Numbered from the stretch's first letter, positions 10,201 through 16,314 are shown. The stretch: DNA of 44,072 nt from Moraxellaceae bacterium (GCA_025363155.1 JANYEL010000180.1:1-44072); one strand, 5' to 3'. The notes: generated by a model not told the origin, from the letters alone. Numbers and translations: made by a program.

Positions 10201-11923
10201 TCATATCTGGAATTTTTAATCGATTGAGTGCCTGAAATTCTGGTAGGTTTAATTTCGCATTGGTTGGCGCGGTTAATATATCACTGGCAAGCGCTAAAGG
10301 TGAAGAACTGGACGATTGAGCTGCAGCCGAACCAGTACCGCCCCCTTGTGTGGCGTTAGTTGTCGAATTAACTTTCTCGTCTTGCTGGTTTTTTGTGGCT
10401 TGTTCCGCGGCAGACTGTAGGCTTAATTGAGCGTGCGCACCACTATCGACCGCAAGTGCCGCTGCTGATGACATCGGCCCAGCATTTGGGTCGAGGCCCA
10501 TTAGTTCTGACGGAGTTGGAGCTGCTGGAGTTGGTTGTGCATCAACTGGCTCAATTCCTGATGATGGAATCGGCGTAACATCAAGAATCTCACCACGGTT
10601 AATGCGATCTTGACGATCTGCTTCAACTTGTCGTTGTGCCTGAATTGCATCATTTTGGTCAGCAGTGGTCATTACTACGCCGTCTGGCGCAACATTGTAC
10701 GAAGGTGCTGGAAGGGCAAGTGTAGGCTGCACTTCATCAGGGTAGACAATCGGTGATTGTGGTTGCTCTTGAGATACTGGTTGTTCGTTTGTTGGTGCTA
10801 ATTCTTCACCAGAACGTGGTTTTGTGGTGTACTGGTAAGCCTTTTGACCAGCGAATGTAGCGCCTGATTGTCCAATAGAACTTAGCGCCTCAAGCGCAGC
10901 ATTCTTCGTATCCCAATTATCTTTTGCAATACCTTCTCCTAGGTACTCACCTGCAAACTCGCCAGCAGGTTCTAATGTAGCAGCACCTACGTTTCTAGCG
11001 ATGTTGCCAGCACCTTTCTGCGACGCTTGATATACAGCATCATTACTAATAAGAGCTTTAAATGCAGGAGTGTTACTTACCTCCTTTACCGCGACTTTAT
11101 CAGCAACATCCACACCCATCGCTGTTAGAGCGCGATCCGTAGCAGCTTTTGCTGGTGCAGTCAGTAGCGCATGACCTGCGCCTAAAGTAGCCGTATCAAC
11201 AGCGCCAATGATTGCACCCTTAGCAACGCCTTGCTTTATAATATCTCCACGATGTTGATCGATGTACGCTTTAACAGCTTTAGAGTCGTTAAGGTCTACG
11301 CCAGCCTTACTCATCGCGTCAGTTGCAGCCTGCCCAACTTCAAGCGCAGCATTCCCAGCCGCACTACCAGTAAAAGCACCAGCAATACCGCCGACAGTTC
11401 CGCCGATTGCTGCACCAGGAATAGCGCCAACACCACCAAAAGCTGCGCCAACAGATCCACCTGCCACTGAGCCAAGTTGAGCGCCAGCATATCCTCCAGC
11501 AAGTTGCCCTGCCATAGGTGCGATCATGTTGGGCACTTGCTCCACGACACCTTCACCCATCGCCCGAAGATCACGACCTACCGCCTTAGCGCCAGAGATA
11601 AAACCCTCAGCTTTTCGATAATCTTTAGCAACTTGTGAACCAACTTCACCAATACCACCAAGAACGCCATCGCCACGATTCCAAGCATCCATCAAAGGCT
11701 TAGATTCTTTCATACCAGGATTGGCTGAAGCGTAGGTTTGTGAGTCCTTTATGTTCTGTGCGGCCGCAGTTGAATCGCCTGAAGCAATGTCAGCAGACAG
11801 TGCTACATTTTGCTTCATCTTCTTAAAGCCACGAGTCAGTGCGCCATCTTGCACCACCTCGTCTTTCGCTCCAAAGTTATCACTAGCAACAATCTTGTCA
11901 CTCTCACCCCAGCTATCAGTCAT
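1235..11923 (-). CDS. Giant polyvalent ejection protein (PLxRFG/MuF-C/ART/zincin domains)
   Basis: At 3562 residues this is by far the largest gene here; ATG 11923 follows an AAGAGAG site 14 bases after the previous stop. From N to C: two short W/F-G-x-x-D-x-(I/V)-V motifs (residues 4-25); a Gly/Ala-rich, membrane-like stretch (about 144-190); a disordered Q/A/P-rich region; a pyrophosphatase-like polyvalent domain (about 775-900); a metallopeptidase with HELVH (about 1194); an FKNWFGDWE segment with an LPD3/BECR-like domain (about 1490-1660); an ADP-ribosyltransferase-like domain (MYHGT to ETVVAVL and QIKSA, about 1716-1898); HELQH (about 2042); HEMVH (about 2237); a MuF-C-type domain (about 2391-2574); the PLSRFG motif (about 2882); and an LPD38-like helical C-terminus (about 3014-3400). 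Such proteins are injected with phage DNA and are thought to disarm host defences. Domain limits are by eye. Confidence 0.85.
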   Translation of the reverse strand: MTDSWGESDKIVASDNFGAKDEVVQDGALTRGFKKMKQNVALSADIASGDSTAAAQNIKDSQTYASANPGMKESKPLMDAWNRGDGVLGGIGEVGSQVAKDYRKAEGFISGAKAVGRDLRAMGEGVVEQVPNMIAPMAGQLAGGYAGAQLGSVAGGSVGAAFGGVGAIPGAAIGGTVGGIAGAFTGSAAGNAALEVGQAATDAMSKAGVDLNDSKAVKAYIDQHRGDIIKQGVAKGAIIGAVDTATLGAGHALLTAPAKAATDRALTAMGVDVADKVAVKEVSNTPAFKALISNDAVYQASQKGAGNIARNVGAATLEPAGEFAGEYLGEGIAKDNWDTKNAALEALSSIGQSGATFAGQKAYQYTTKPRSGEELAPTNEQPVSQEQPQSPIVYPDEVQPTLALPAPSYNVAPDGVVMTTADQNDAIQAQRQVEADRQDRINRGEILDVTPIPSSGIEPVDAQPTPAAPTPSELMGLDPNAGPMSSAAALAVDSGAHAQLSLQSAAEQATKNQQDEKVNSTTNATQGGGTGSAAAQSSSSSPLALASDILTAPTNAKLNLPEFQALNRLKIPDMNDEQLQKLSSHYNEVAPTSKRAVSLDQAVQSRGLAQDNSTAQNNTHELTTPQADPATRWSSMTPAERKVVTANTDLKPVIANNLSKVNWETLNPEVQQKLSASMQSQDVSAKPRDMPATLDGLKREYVDAHNAGDKVRKQQLISHGDSLFGQQASMNAVNDAMAKNAKTTPTPASLDTAAHEAATSPQNDKPVPTDAQKEAGNYAKGHVRVSGLDISIENPQGSERTGKREDGSTWSHKMSNHYGYIKRTEGADGDHVDVYVGNKPDSTHAYVVDQLDQKTGGFDEHKIMLGFADQDSAVQAYKSNFDKGWNVGPVTAMTTDDFKTWLKDGDTKSPVAKNEVQPDVEPKAAVNTQPKAKAAPKNQSKSVVVKVKEKARSDYFKAGNIVKSYGGKHDRVISYNTPDENGDWSVNVQSVDKQGNEWVANGDVRTHQTEPDVREMKAGVVDHSPDKSNPTIKNSLTVAPMVSEPRVNENVPVGAQSNDVSSESGGEVVQKQGVVNTPTEIKSDSELGAAHTIPINLIDRTHKLADVVGDFSSVRSSNDSEGQQEHTQKLVNDIIAKNPDVQVRVVHDLNQVDDPAIRSGLKASGGHYDPDTNTAYIHLQTKHWEGSASNLMNHELVHAVTAHALREGKVPKETLDSLDGIRDTIKQHLFDNHEGLSDHVQDRLMRATENNDELLSVGIGEHDVNSAIKGILSKDDFDKLNSSFEQVSKNPIKGSANEKQRGSSTVTQEKSVSGVQHDASRRSETTTRPTTADQRSNETSGLDTTRSDSLEGQQSEQTTESEVSAKTKNLLQRYDEIAKAYGRSVNSDGAILSSTGKDTGARIAEKQGRMQVKGKDGSLLFSGSKPESLGDFLERYWGDQKDETRNADNKPSLTLTGHQDKKQNNDIKFSKGISSKDNSQQKEIELVRAKHFGTPTWMKAPNGSSTNLSERQWLQVRTPSFKNWFGDWEAASHQAVLNGAPVAVVSKDNVPTGGMVQVRMWAAKLFNAQGSKADNPILGEVALSGQSVRDSIAHGMSRHKGAAFEAVKDVIEKGVLLNDATRDVADRSDYYIAAPVKIDGTDEIVTVHIKRALDSQRMYLHSVTMKERLLMPQAEKQVFVADTESTNKVISPKTTSADVHNILHHMLTLNPDSVSKVVDENGEPMVMYHGTSGDFNVFEEGQVGKHFGDDAGIFFTNNIMHNTGSAINSTTGLRDVYGDSTSAVAYAKNAALKGGSASIIPVFLNVRNPKVEIQNAEGDVLSLIESRGVAAGRYVAQAVTDGFDGVIAKDLDTTVTKDGSVFGKDAGNETVVAVLKSNQIKSAIGNSGSFDASNPDISYSFAGQKAQGADLHSLANAKQLIGEGNNAEAVRQETGWHRGADAKWRFEVSDDQAELKPAGNNAAAVIDRAHVEAVADGRKRQNIGDILDHPQLFAAYPALKDIPVSLMPADVKAEARIQQFATGLEVQLAGNLPRSEIASAILHELQHAIQNREGFAMGGSRKTFISDYDKTGAQTYKRLAGEVEARNTQMRKTMTPRLRREIAPEETADTPESKVLVSFNGKDITPAILPNNTFRPAMTSDGLRSAFQIKYPQLMPALKKMLARGETGQRGGVVILDSADPLRIAHAFAKKTGTPFSEAVQMFSEDGSINGFFDPKSGLTFLVGPNLDSWTGPAVLLHEMVHGQQRASLDKQALEMLMNRGQVKNKDLSEFLDRVAARMIDAGEAANAQEATAYIVEQAVMEGQKQGFGEADSRFLSWVDSSLGKRVGDFIRSFLRMTRQWMLRNGMPISNISVSDMVNYAQAGLIRAAEGKVKGAQKEASFSLNESTDAPFQKAIDDVVVGKTPNRFINLGTTPDVLKMIGLPEAKVSIHGKTIEKVMGQHLGIAKGEHSNLHNLSPETLKQLPKQLNNPIAIFQSGQDAVKQGYVVLTELRETNVSTGNDHPVIAALHLRKTRDGVELMNVASVYGKESRQALQHSLDNDLLYWNKEKGLQFINAEQLQLPLEARLDADLSKANIKSNDDLVNYQATNRTDIRFSRSGVRDIASKATAELNSRFNAPGKLSAWHKTVGTMYNLAERSPAFKPVFEAAQNFIDDVSFYASEAAELAPKILPKLDAIKDITKKPISADDNKAIAKPIFEGTLLWGRDRDGTPVLVDSLAEAASKLSTERKAQILETTGNLPAGIHKAWKALPAATYAKMIDSRYETTFLKAGVVWTDDELKSLFSLNDEQIALYHEFRDSANQSLDSMTKAEMLRIGGKDVKDMQDQVMSAQSATEASHMLMERLSDIAMTEPDRATSLFQAVQDIKNRVETTVGLQAAGYAPLSRFGKYTVDVVEGGERQYFGLFETMHEANTMAAQMRSEFGITNVSQGTLSAESYKLFAGITPESLELFGNMLGLESDGDKARDQAFQEYIRLTKNNRSAMKRLIHRKGIAGYSEDVGRVLASFVYSNARQTAGGLHMGDLDEAVQAIPKAQGELTDVAVKLRDYIKNPQEEGQAIRGLLFAQFLGGSIASAMVNMTQPITVTFPYLSQFGGAKNAAAQLAKAAKQMAGKGAVYEPDLAVAMKRAEDDGTISPQEVHQLMKQARGANPLTSGDGTYLGDGKALAQNTMTRFSLAWGKLFSAAEQINRQVTFIAAYRIAKEQGIADPDSFARKAINETQFVYTKASKMQWGRGAIGGTLMTFKTYSIAYLELMHRLWNQGEAGSVERKQGRKAAMLMIATMLVLSGAGGLPFEDDLIDLIDGLAGYAGYNFSTKKARQEFLEETLGKPMADFVDKGVTGLPGVPLDVSGRLGMGNLIPGTGIFKQSNNHTNDVMELLGPAGKLATNVFSGLDDIAKGDVLAGLKQMAPNAVQNAVQGGSMATSGMYKDTKGYKVVETNGLEAALKAIGFQPSSVADIQEANWHNQSAKAFYSLKKQEINAQWANGIFMKDPNEVQAARDAITSWNEKNPDQRMVISMASVLKKAKEMNKSKDQRIADTAPKAMRTQMRQDVAQRKAETLN

Positions 11924-11937
11924 GCTCTGTATCTCTC

Positions 11938-13881
11938 TTAATTTTTAATGCGAAGTTGGCCGTCTTTCATATACTTCGCACCTTTGGGTAGTGCGTTATA
12001 TTCAGCAGCAGAGCTAGGTTGGGCGAAACCACCTTTCGAGGAGGTTCCTCCTGTTGATGGTTGGCCCACGAACTCACCTGTCTGGTTGTTAAGCACCTGA
12101 CCTGGTCGATTGACCATAGCCATCGCTTGCGGATCGTACTCTTGACCACCAGGCACAACAGTGAAACGATTAGGCTGCTCTTTGCCGTTTAATTGCTGAA
12201 TTTGCTCAGACAGTGCTTTACGTTCTTCTGTTGTTTTGGCTGCGTCATATTGAGAAAGAACCTTACTCATACGTCGAGCCTGTTGACTTGCAAAACCACG
12301 AACATCCGCACCGCTATTAAACTCTCGGTTAGCTAAGTCATTGGTCGCACTAAACTTGGTTAGGTCAGTTGAATTATTGTTGTCACTGCGATAATTCGCG
12401 CCTTGCTCCTGCATTGCAGCACGGTCGCTTGCGGCTTGGTCGCTCATTTGCTGCTTCTGTAGACCTAATGCGTTATTAACGTCAGTGGTGTACTGCGGTA
12501 GATCGCCTGCTGATTTTCCGTTAATTAATTGCATCCGTGCGTTTTGTTGCGCCACAGTGTATTGGCCGTTCGCGCCTGATCTTGGAACGATCATTCTTAA
12601 CTCATTATCGCGCTGGATGTTTGCATCATATCGGCGAGCATTTAAGACTTGCGCTGCTGTGTTTTGAGCGGTTTGATAAGTGTTAGGGTTGAAACCTAGT
12701 GCTGCTGGCTGAGGAGTTGGTTGACCTTCTCCAAATGTTGGCGTTCCACCAAACAGAGTATTTTTTGCAGAAATATTTTGTTTGCTATTCCACTGAGGAT
12801 TTAAGCTGGTTATACCATCCGCACCAACGCCAGCAGACTTGCCATCAGAAAAGCTATTGCCATTGCGAATAATGCCGCTCGCTGATGGAACGGCAGCATT
12901 TGGCGCTTGTGCGGACGCATCTTGTGTAGGTGATAGAGTAATGTTTGATGACTGCGGCTTAAGACCCAGCCCAGCAGGAGTTGCACCAGCAAGCAAAGGA
13001 TTAGGTACTGTTTTTGGTGAAGGAGTAACCGCTGGTGGTTTTGCTGTTGCAGTAGGGGAATCTTCTATTCCGAAAATACCCTTTCCGACCTCACCAGCAA
13101 AACCTGCGACAGCTCCTATCGGTCTAGCAACTAAATCGTAACCTAGTCCGCCAACCCCTTTAACTAAACCACCTAACCCTGCTCCGATACTTTGTCCGTA
13201 ATTACCCTTGCTGAACTGCTCACCGGCTTTATCTATCGAATCAGATGTTACTCGTGACGTTTCTGGCAGTAAGTTTGCATTTACCGAACCGAAAGCATTA
13301 GCAGCCGTATTGCGAACACTGTCAAACGCTCCACCGCCGCCACCTTGTTGACCATTAATCGCGAAATTACCGCCGACACTTCCATTGCTGGAATAACTAT
13401 TGCCGACACGCGTCACATCGCTTATTGGCTGTTTGATTTTTTCAGGATCGACCAAACCGCCATCAGCAAAATAAAACTCAGGCTTAAAACCCTTAGAGCC
13501 TCTATCAGCTACTGGCGTATGTGTTGCGCCTTTCATTTGGTCTAGCGCCTGCACACCTACAGCATGAACCTGCTCAGGTGGCAATTCGTACTCACCGTTA
13601 CTTAGATTGACTGGAACTTGTTGCGGCTTAAAGCCTAATGCACCGAGTGATGGCGCACCTATCTGCTGAGTAGAGTCCGCAGGCATGATGTAAGACCCAA
13701 AAGGTACTTGTTTTTTTATGTCATCTGACGTGCCTGTTCCTGCGCCTTTGACCATGCCGCCATCAGCTAATGATTGACGTGGCTTAAATCCAAGTCCTGC
13801 GCCCTGTTTTGAAGGTGAGTCACCACCATTATCAGCTAGACGTTGAGTTTTAGGCTTGAAGCCATTTTTTGATGTGTGCAT
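11938..13881 (-). CDS. Repeat-containing internal virion/ejection protein (GFKP and LADGG motifs)
   Basis: The protein has 647 residues. I choose ATG 13881 (MHTSKNGFKP): AGGG lies eight bases upstream and the repeats begin at once, whereas the longer frame to 13983 would translate through a strong hairpin and the upstream regulatory element. GFKP occurs at residues 7, 31, 83 and 131, with GLKP and GFNP variants later, several followed by LADGG. A segment VNLSNGEYELPPEQV (about 91-105) resembles the SNGEY-V-P module common in phage tail-associated proteins. The middle is Gly/Ser/Pro-rich with a Gly/Val hydrophobic patch; the C-terminus (about 490-560) is a charged helix. It is the only partner of the giant ejection protein in this unit, so co-ejection is likely. 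No enzyme motif is visible. Confidence 0.75.
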   Translation of the reverse strand: MHTSKNGFKPKTQRLADNGGDSPSKQGAGLGFKPRQSLADGGMVKGAGTGTSDDIKKQVPFGSYIMPADSTQQIGAPSLGALGFKPQQVPVNLSNGEYELPPEQVHAVGVQALDQMKGATHTPVADRGSKGFKPEFYFADGGLVDPEKIKQPISDVTRVGNSYSSNGSVGGNFAINGQQGGGGGAFDSVRNTAANAFGSVNANLLPETSRVTSDSIDKAGEQFSKGNYGQSIGAGLGGLVKGVGGLGYDLVARPIGAVAGFAGEVGKGIFGIEDSPTATAKPPAVTPSPKTVPNPLLAGATPAGLGLKPQSSNITLSPTQDASAQAPNAAVPSASGIIRNGNSFSDGKSAGVGADGITSLNPQWNSKQNISAKNTLFGGTPTFGEGQPTPQPAALGFNPNTYQTAQNTAAQVLNARRYDANIQRDNELRMIVPRSGANGQYTVAQQNARMQLINGKSAGDLPQYTTDVNNALGLQKQQMSDQAASDRAAMQEQGANYRSDNNNSTDLTKFSATNDLANREFNSGADVRGFASQQARRMSKVLSQYDAAKTTEERKALSEQIQQLNGKEQPNRFTVVPGGQEYDPQAMAMVNRPGQVLNNQTGEFVGQPSTGGTSSKGGFAQPSSAAEYNALPKGAKYMKDGQLRIKN

Positions 13882-13898
13882 GGGGGTAGCCCTAATGA

Positions 13899-13937
13899 GA
13901 AGCGGTCTGTCTGGTGATTTTCCAGAACAGACCGCTT
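13899..13937 (-). other. Strong leader hairpin flanked by an 11-bp direct repeat
   Basis: AGCGGTCTGT (13901-13910) pairs with ACAGACCGCT (13927-13936), extended by CTGG/CCAG with one bulged base and a seven-base loop. No U-tract follows on either strand, so it is not a typical terminator. GGGTAGCCCTA is repeated on both sides (13884-13894 and 13941-13951). In the minus-strand transcript it would lie between the late element and the ribosome site of the GFKP-repeat gene, and could stabilise the leader or affect translation. Confidence 0.5.
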
Positions 13938-13940
13938 TAA

Positions 13941-13960
13941 GGGTAGCCCTACAGGGGATG
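13941..13960 (-). promoter_or_regulatory. Late-unit element, copy 2 (CCCCTGTAGGG)
   Basis: The core CCCCTGTAGGG (13957-13947, minus strand) lies 66 bases ahead of ATG 13881. Unlike the other copies it is followed by a strong hairpin, and the GGGTAGCCCTA that overlaps it recurs exactly at 13884-13894. It starts the unit holding the two ejection proteins. Confidence 0.45.
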
Positions 13961-13998
13961 AGTAAAATACTCGTAAGGAACATCGTTTACAGTTATGA

Positions 13999-14025
13999 TT
14001 GTTGGTGTAAAACAGGACTTATAAA
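13999..14025 (+). promoter_or_regulatory. Possible sigma-70-like promoter for the plus-strand pair
   Basis: TTGTTG (13999-14004) and TATAAA (14020-14025) are separated by 15 bases, a shorter spacing than ideal, ending 19 bases before the ATG at 14045. Some promoter must serve these genes because everything to the left reads the other way. This is the best candidate I see and is weak. Confidence 0.3.
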
Positions 14026-14044
14026 TAACAACATGAGGCAAATC

Positions 14045-14686
14045 ATGAAAGATTTATTAATTTTTATTTCTGCTGCATTTTTCATTTTAATTACTGGGTT
14101 TGGTTTTTTTTCGACCAAAAACCACAGTCCTGCGGAAGCAACTATTGCCTCACCTGCTAATGCTTCAGAAGAAAAAGATACTAATTGGGGTGCGAACGAC
14201 AAGGTTGTTCTTGATACTCCTAACTATACTCCGCCTAGCAATTTTAACTTTGACGCCACTGGTGCAGTACCTGTTGATGCGCCGCAACCAAATCAAGACC
14301 AGCCTTGGAAAGCATACTCACAACCAGCGGTAGGTATGGTTACTCAAAATAGCACACTAGCTTACAATGACCCTACTTTAGCTCAAAACGACCCATATAG
14401 ATCACACCGCAACTACGCCCAATCTATTGCAGTTGAACCAATCCAGACTTATCGAGAACAACCTGTAAGCTCAACTATTCAAAATCAAAATACTTCTGAT
14501 TATCCGCAAATTAGTAGTACATCTTTTCCTTCAACCACGCCTCAACCACGCACAATGACTAACTGTGATGGTGCAGGATGCTGGGATACTCAGGGTACTC
14601 GCTATAACAGGGCTGCAGGAAACACGTACTTCCCTAGTTCTGGTGGTTCATGCCAGTCTGTAGGCGATCAAATGCAATGCAATTAA
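14045..14686 (+). CDS. Secreted or anchored accessory protein with Cys-rich C-terminus
   Basis: The protein has 213 residues. I choose ATG 14045 because GAGG sits six bases upstream and the protein then begins with a clear signal or anchor (MKDLLIFISAAFFILITGFGFF). The centre (about 40-165) is Pro/Gln/Asn/Ser-rich and probably unfolded. The end has a compact Cys module, NCDGAGCW followed by GTRYNRAAGN and a closing QMQCN, with four Cys that could form disulfides in the periplasm; I have the impression this module recurs in Acinetobacter hypothetical proteins. It is on the opposite strand to the late genes and AT-rich, and pairs with another exported protein, so it looks like a moron gene acting on the lysogen's envelope. 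An early segment NWGANDKVV resembles the N-terminal motif of the giant ejection protein. Confidence 0.7.
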   Translation: MKDLLIFISAAFFILITGFGFFSTKNHSPAEATIASPANASEEKDTNWGANDKVVLDTPNYTPPSNFNFDATGAVPVDAPQPNQDQPWKAYSQPAVGMVTQNSTLAYNDPTLAQNDPYRSHRNYAQSIAVEPIQTYREQPVSSTIQNQNTSDYPQISSTSFPSTTPQPRTMTNCDGAGCWDTQGTRYNRAAGNTYFPSSGGSCQSVGDQMQCN

Positions 14687-14704
14687 AAAAATAGAGGAAT
14701 TATT

Positions 14705-15106
14705 ATGAAAAAATTGTTTTTATTGCTTATATTTACTGCTTTCACACAAAGTGCAAATGCTTTTGATATAAAATGCAAAATAGGATCAACACGCTGCATC
14801 AAAACACAAGGCACTGAAATAACTGCCGATAATGCTATTACGTTATCAGATTATTGTGATGATTTTACTAGAAACGATATTGGACGAGCAACTCTACATA
14901 TGAGTATTCAAAGGATACTTGAGATATCTGGAAAAAATATAAATCACCCTGTTTACAGCGCCTATTACGCTTTTGACAAACTATACGATAGTCCTTTGAA
15001 GTTTGATCGAAAATCAAACGTAGAAGATACCAATTACCTTCAGATTAAACAGAGTTGCATGCAACTTAACCGTGACTTTTACAACGATAGCAAGTGGACA
15101 AAATAA
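14705..15106 (+). CDS. Exported small Cys protein of unknown function
   Basis: The protein has 133 residues, with a good AGAGGAA site before ATG 14705. It has a textbook signal peptide (MKKLFLLLIFTAFTQSANA, cleavage likely after residue 19), then a small mature domain with Cys at FDIKCKIGSTRC, DYCDDF and QSCMQL, so two disulfides are possible. No family is recognised. It follows the previous plus-strand gene by 18 bases and is closed by a bidirectional terminator, making a two-gene exported cassette. In a temperate phage such cassettes often alter the lysogen surface, for example superinfection exclusion; that role is an inference with no motif support. Confidence 0.75.
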   Translation: MKKLFLLLIFTAFTQSANAFDIKCKIGSTRCIKTQGTEITADNAITLSDYCDDFTRNDIGRATLHMSIQRILEISGKNINHPVYSAYYAFDKLYDSPLKFDRKSNVEDTNYLQIKQSCMQLNRDFYNDSKWTK

Positions 15107-15117
15107 ATAATTTAATC

Positions 15118-15150
15118 AAAAAAAACCGCCTTAATTTAGGCGGTTTTTGT
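15118..15150. terminator. Bidirectional intrinsic terminator
   Basis: AAAAACCGCC and GGCGGTTTTT form a stem with A-run before and T-run after, so it works in both directions. It separates the converging plus-strand secreted pair from the minus-strand Rha unit. Confidence 0.9.
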
Positions 15151-15172
15151 TTTGCGAATATTTAAACCAAAA

Positions 15173-15523
15173 TCAAGCTGCTGACCGCAGTCTCTCTTTC
15201 AGAGCAGTTCGATCTGAATAGTGCTGTGCAAGTAATTGTTGCTCAGTCTTGCCAGCATCCATTTCTGCCATAATTTGAGCCATCCAGTTGCGCTCATGCA
15301 CATTCTGAATGTCGTCAAGTTCCATTTGGTTGTAATGGTCTGCATCACAACCGCATGAAAACAAACGCCAGTCACGGTCAGGATGCTTTGCTTTGACAAC
15401 ATTCAACGCCTCTAGTGCTTCATCCACTGAGTGAATCGGAATATTGAAATTCCCGAATGGGTGAAGCTGATTATCCACATCGTTTATTGACCAATAGGCT
15501 AGTTCGTTGATGGAGTGCTTCAT
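15173..15523 (-). CDS. Hypothetical protein downstream of Rha
   Basis: The protein has 116 residues; its ATG overlaps the Rha stop as ATGA, so it is probably co-translated. It looks soluble and acidic, with a helix-rich C-terminus (MAQIMAEMDAGKTEQQLLAQHY) and a central FSCGCDADHYNQ that could bind metal through Cys and His. No family is recognised. Position in the regulatory island suggests a role in phage control rather than in the virion, but nothing in the sequence proves it. Confidence 0.7.
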   Translation of the reverse strand: MKHSINELAYWSINDVDNQLHPFGNFNIPIHSVDEALEALNVVKAKHPDRDWRLFSCGCDADHYNQMELDDIQNVHERNWMAQIMAEMDAGKTEQQLLAQHYSDRTALKERLRSAA

Positions 15524-16230
15524 GCTGGCACTCCTTGCCCAATTAGCTTAGAAAGTCTTGCCAACCCTTTAGGAGTTACTCTCACCTGTTGAGCAATTTT
15601 ATCGGTGCCATCAGCCAGCGAAATTGGCGTTACTTTGTGCTCAAGATGACCTGATTGAATCTTTTCTTGATACCCGATCCAATGTGAAGCCCCTACACGC
15701 TTGTGAATCCAGCCGTGCGCTTGCAGCCATGTATTAAATTTTCTAGGCTGCATTTGCAGGGTTTTAGCCGCATCGGTCAAACAAATACTGCCATCTGATT
15801 TAGAGAGACGCTCCAACGCAATAACGTCTGGCTGCATTTCTTCAAGCTTATGTTCCAAGTCAATCACTTTCTCTGAATAAGTCAAGAGCAGACCACGCAT
15901 TGCTGCTGGATCATTAAAAACTTTCATCGGGTCAATTGGTTTTGCTACGATTGATTCGAGTTCTTGCCATCGATCAAAAACTGCGGCCATGTACTCTGGA
16001 CAAAGACGACCAACTACCACGAGAGAGTCACGCTTATTTAGTTCGTAGTAGTCAAACCATTGACCGCGATACTCAAATTTAAGTGGCTCAATTTGAGCGT
16101 CTAAAATTTGATCGTTAATTAAGTCACGAATGACACGTAAAACATTCTTATGCTCTTTACCAGTCAACTCAGCAATCTCGCGACTGCTCATTGTCTGGAC
16201 ATTTTCGTTAAACGGTACTAGACTGCTCAT
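15520..16230 (-). CDS. rha: Rha-type regulatory protein with KilA-C/ANT-like C-terminus
   Basis: The protein has 236 residues. The N-terminal domain (about 10-95) carries the pRha signature: MSSREIAELTGKEHKNVLRVIRDL followed by a FEYRGQWFDYYELNKRD segment and the SLVVVGRLCPEYMAAVFDRW helix. A linker helix follows, then a C-terminal domain (about 130-236) of KilA-C/antirepressor type, with LTDAAKTLQMQPRKFNTWLQ and the closing VTPKGLARLSKLI. Proteins of this architecture in temperate phages act as antirepressors or as regulators that block growth in some hosts. It sits downstream of an Arc-type gene, and is likely transcribed from the same divergent promoter. Family assignment is secure; its exact target is not. 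Confidence 0.88.
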   Translation of the reverse strand: MSSLVPFNENVQTMSSREIAELTGKEHKNVLRVIRDLINDQILDAQIEPLKFEYRGQWFDYYELNKRDSLVVVGRLCPEYMAAVFDRWQELESIVAKPIDPMKVFNDPAAMRGLLLTYSEKVIDLEHKLEEMQPDVIALERLSKSDGSICLTDAAKTLQMQPRKFNTWLQAHGWIHKRVGASHWIGYQEKIQSGHLEHKVTPISLADGTDKIAQQVRVTPKGLARLSKLIGQGVPA

Positions 16231-16264
16231 AGGTTTTCATCCTCTTTGCTGTGGTTGACAACTG

Positions 16265-16302
16265 AAGCCCCGATTTCCGCCAAGAAAGTAACGGGGCTTT
16301 TT
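16265..16302 (+). terminator. Hairpin with a plus-strand T-tract
   Basis: AAGCCCCG (16265-16272) pairs with CGGGGCTT (16292-16299) across a 19-base loop, followed by TTTTT on the plus strand. No plus-strand gene precedes it, and on the minus strand no T-run follows. It could stop antisense transcription heading for the divergent regulators, or act as a processing site between the Arc-type gene and Rha. Confidence 0.45.
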
Positions 16303-16314
16303 ATTGCCTGTGGT

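Noticed and set aside
1235-11923. Giant protein as an N4-type virion RNA polymerase, because of its size
   Set aside because: I see no polymerase motifs; the visible domains are those of polyvalent proteins (zincin, ART, MuF-C, PLxRFG).
1629-11948. Many plus-strand ORFs opposite the giant gene, up to 127 codons
   Set aside because: They lack convincing ribosome sites, have shadow-like composition and oppose a continuous frame with clear domains.
13882-13983. N-terminal extension of the GFKP-repeat protein up to ATG 13983
   Set aside because: It would translate the late element and the strong hairpin, and has no ribosome site; MHTSKNGFKP at 13881 fits better.
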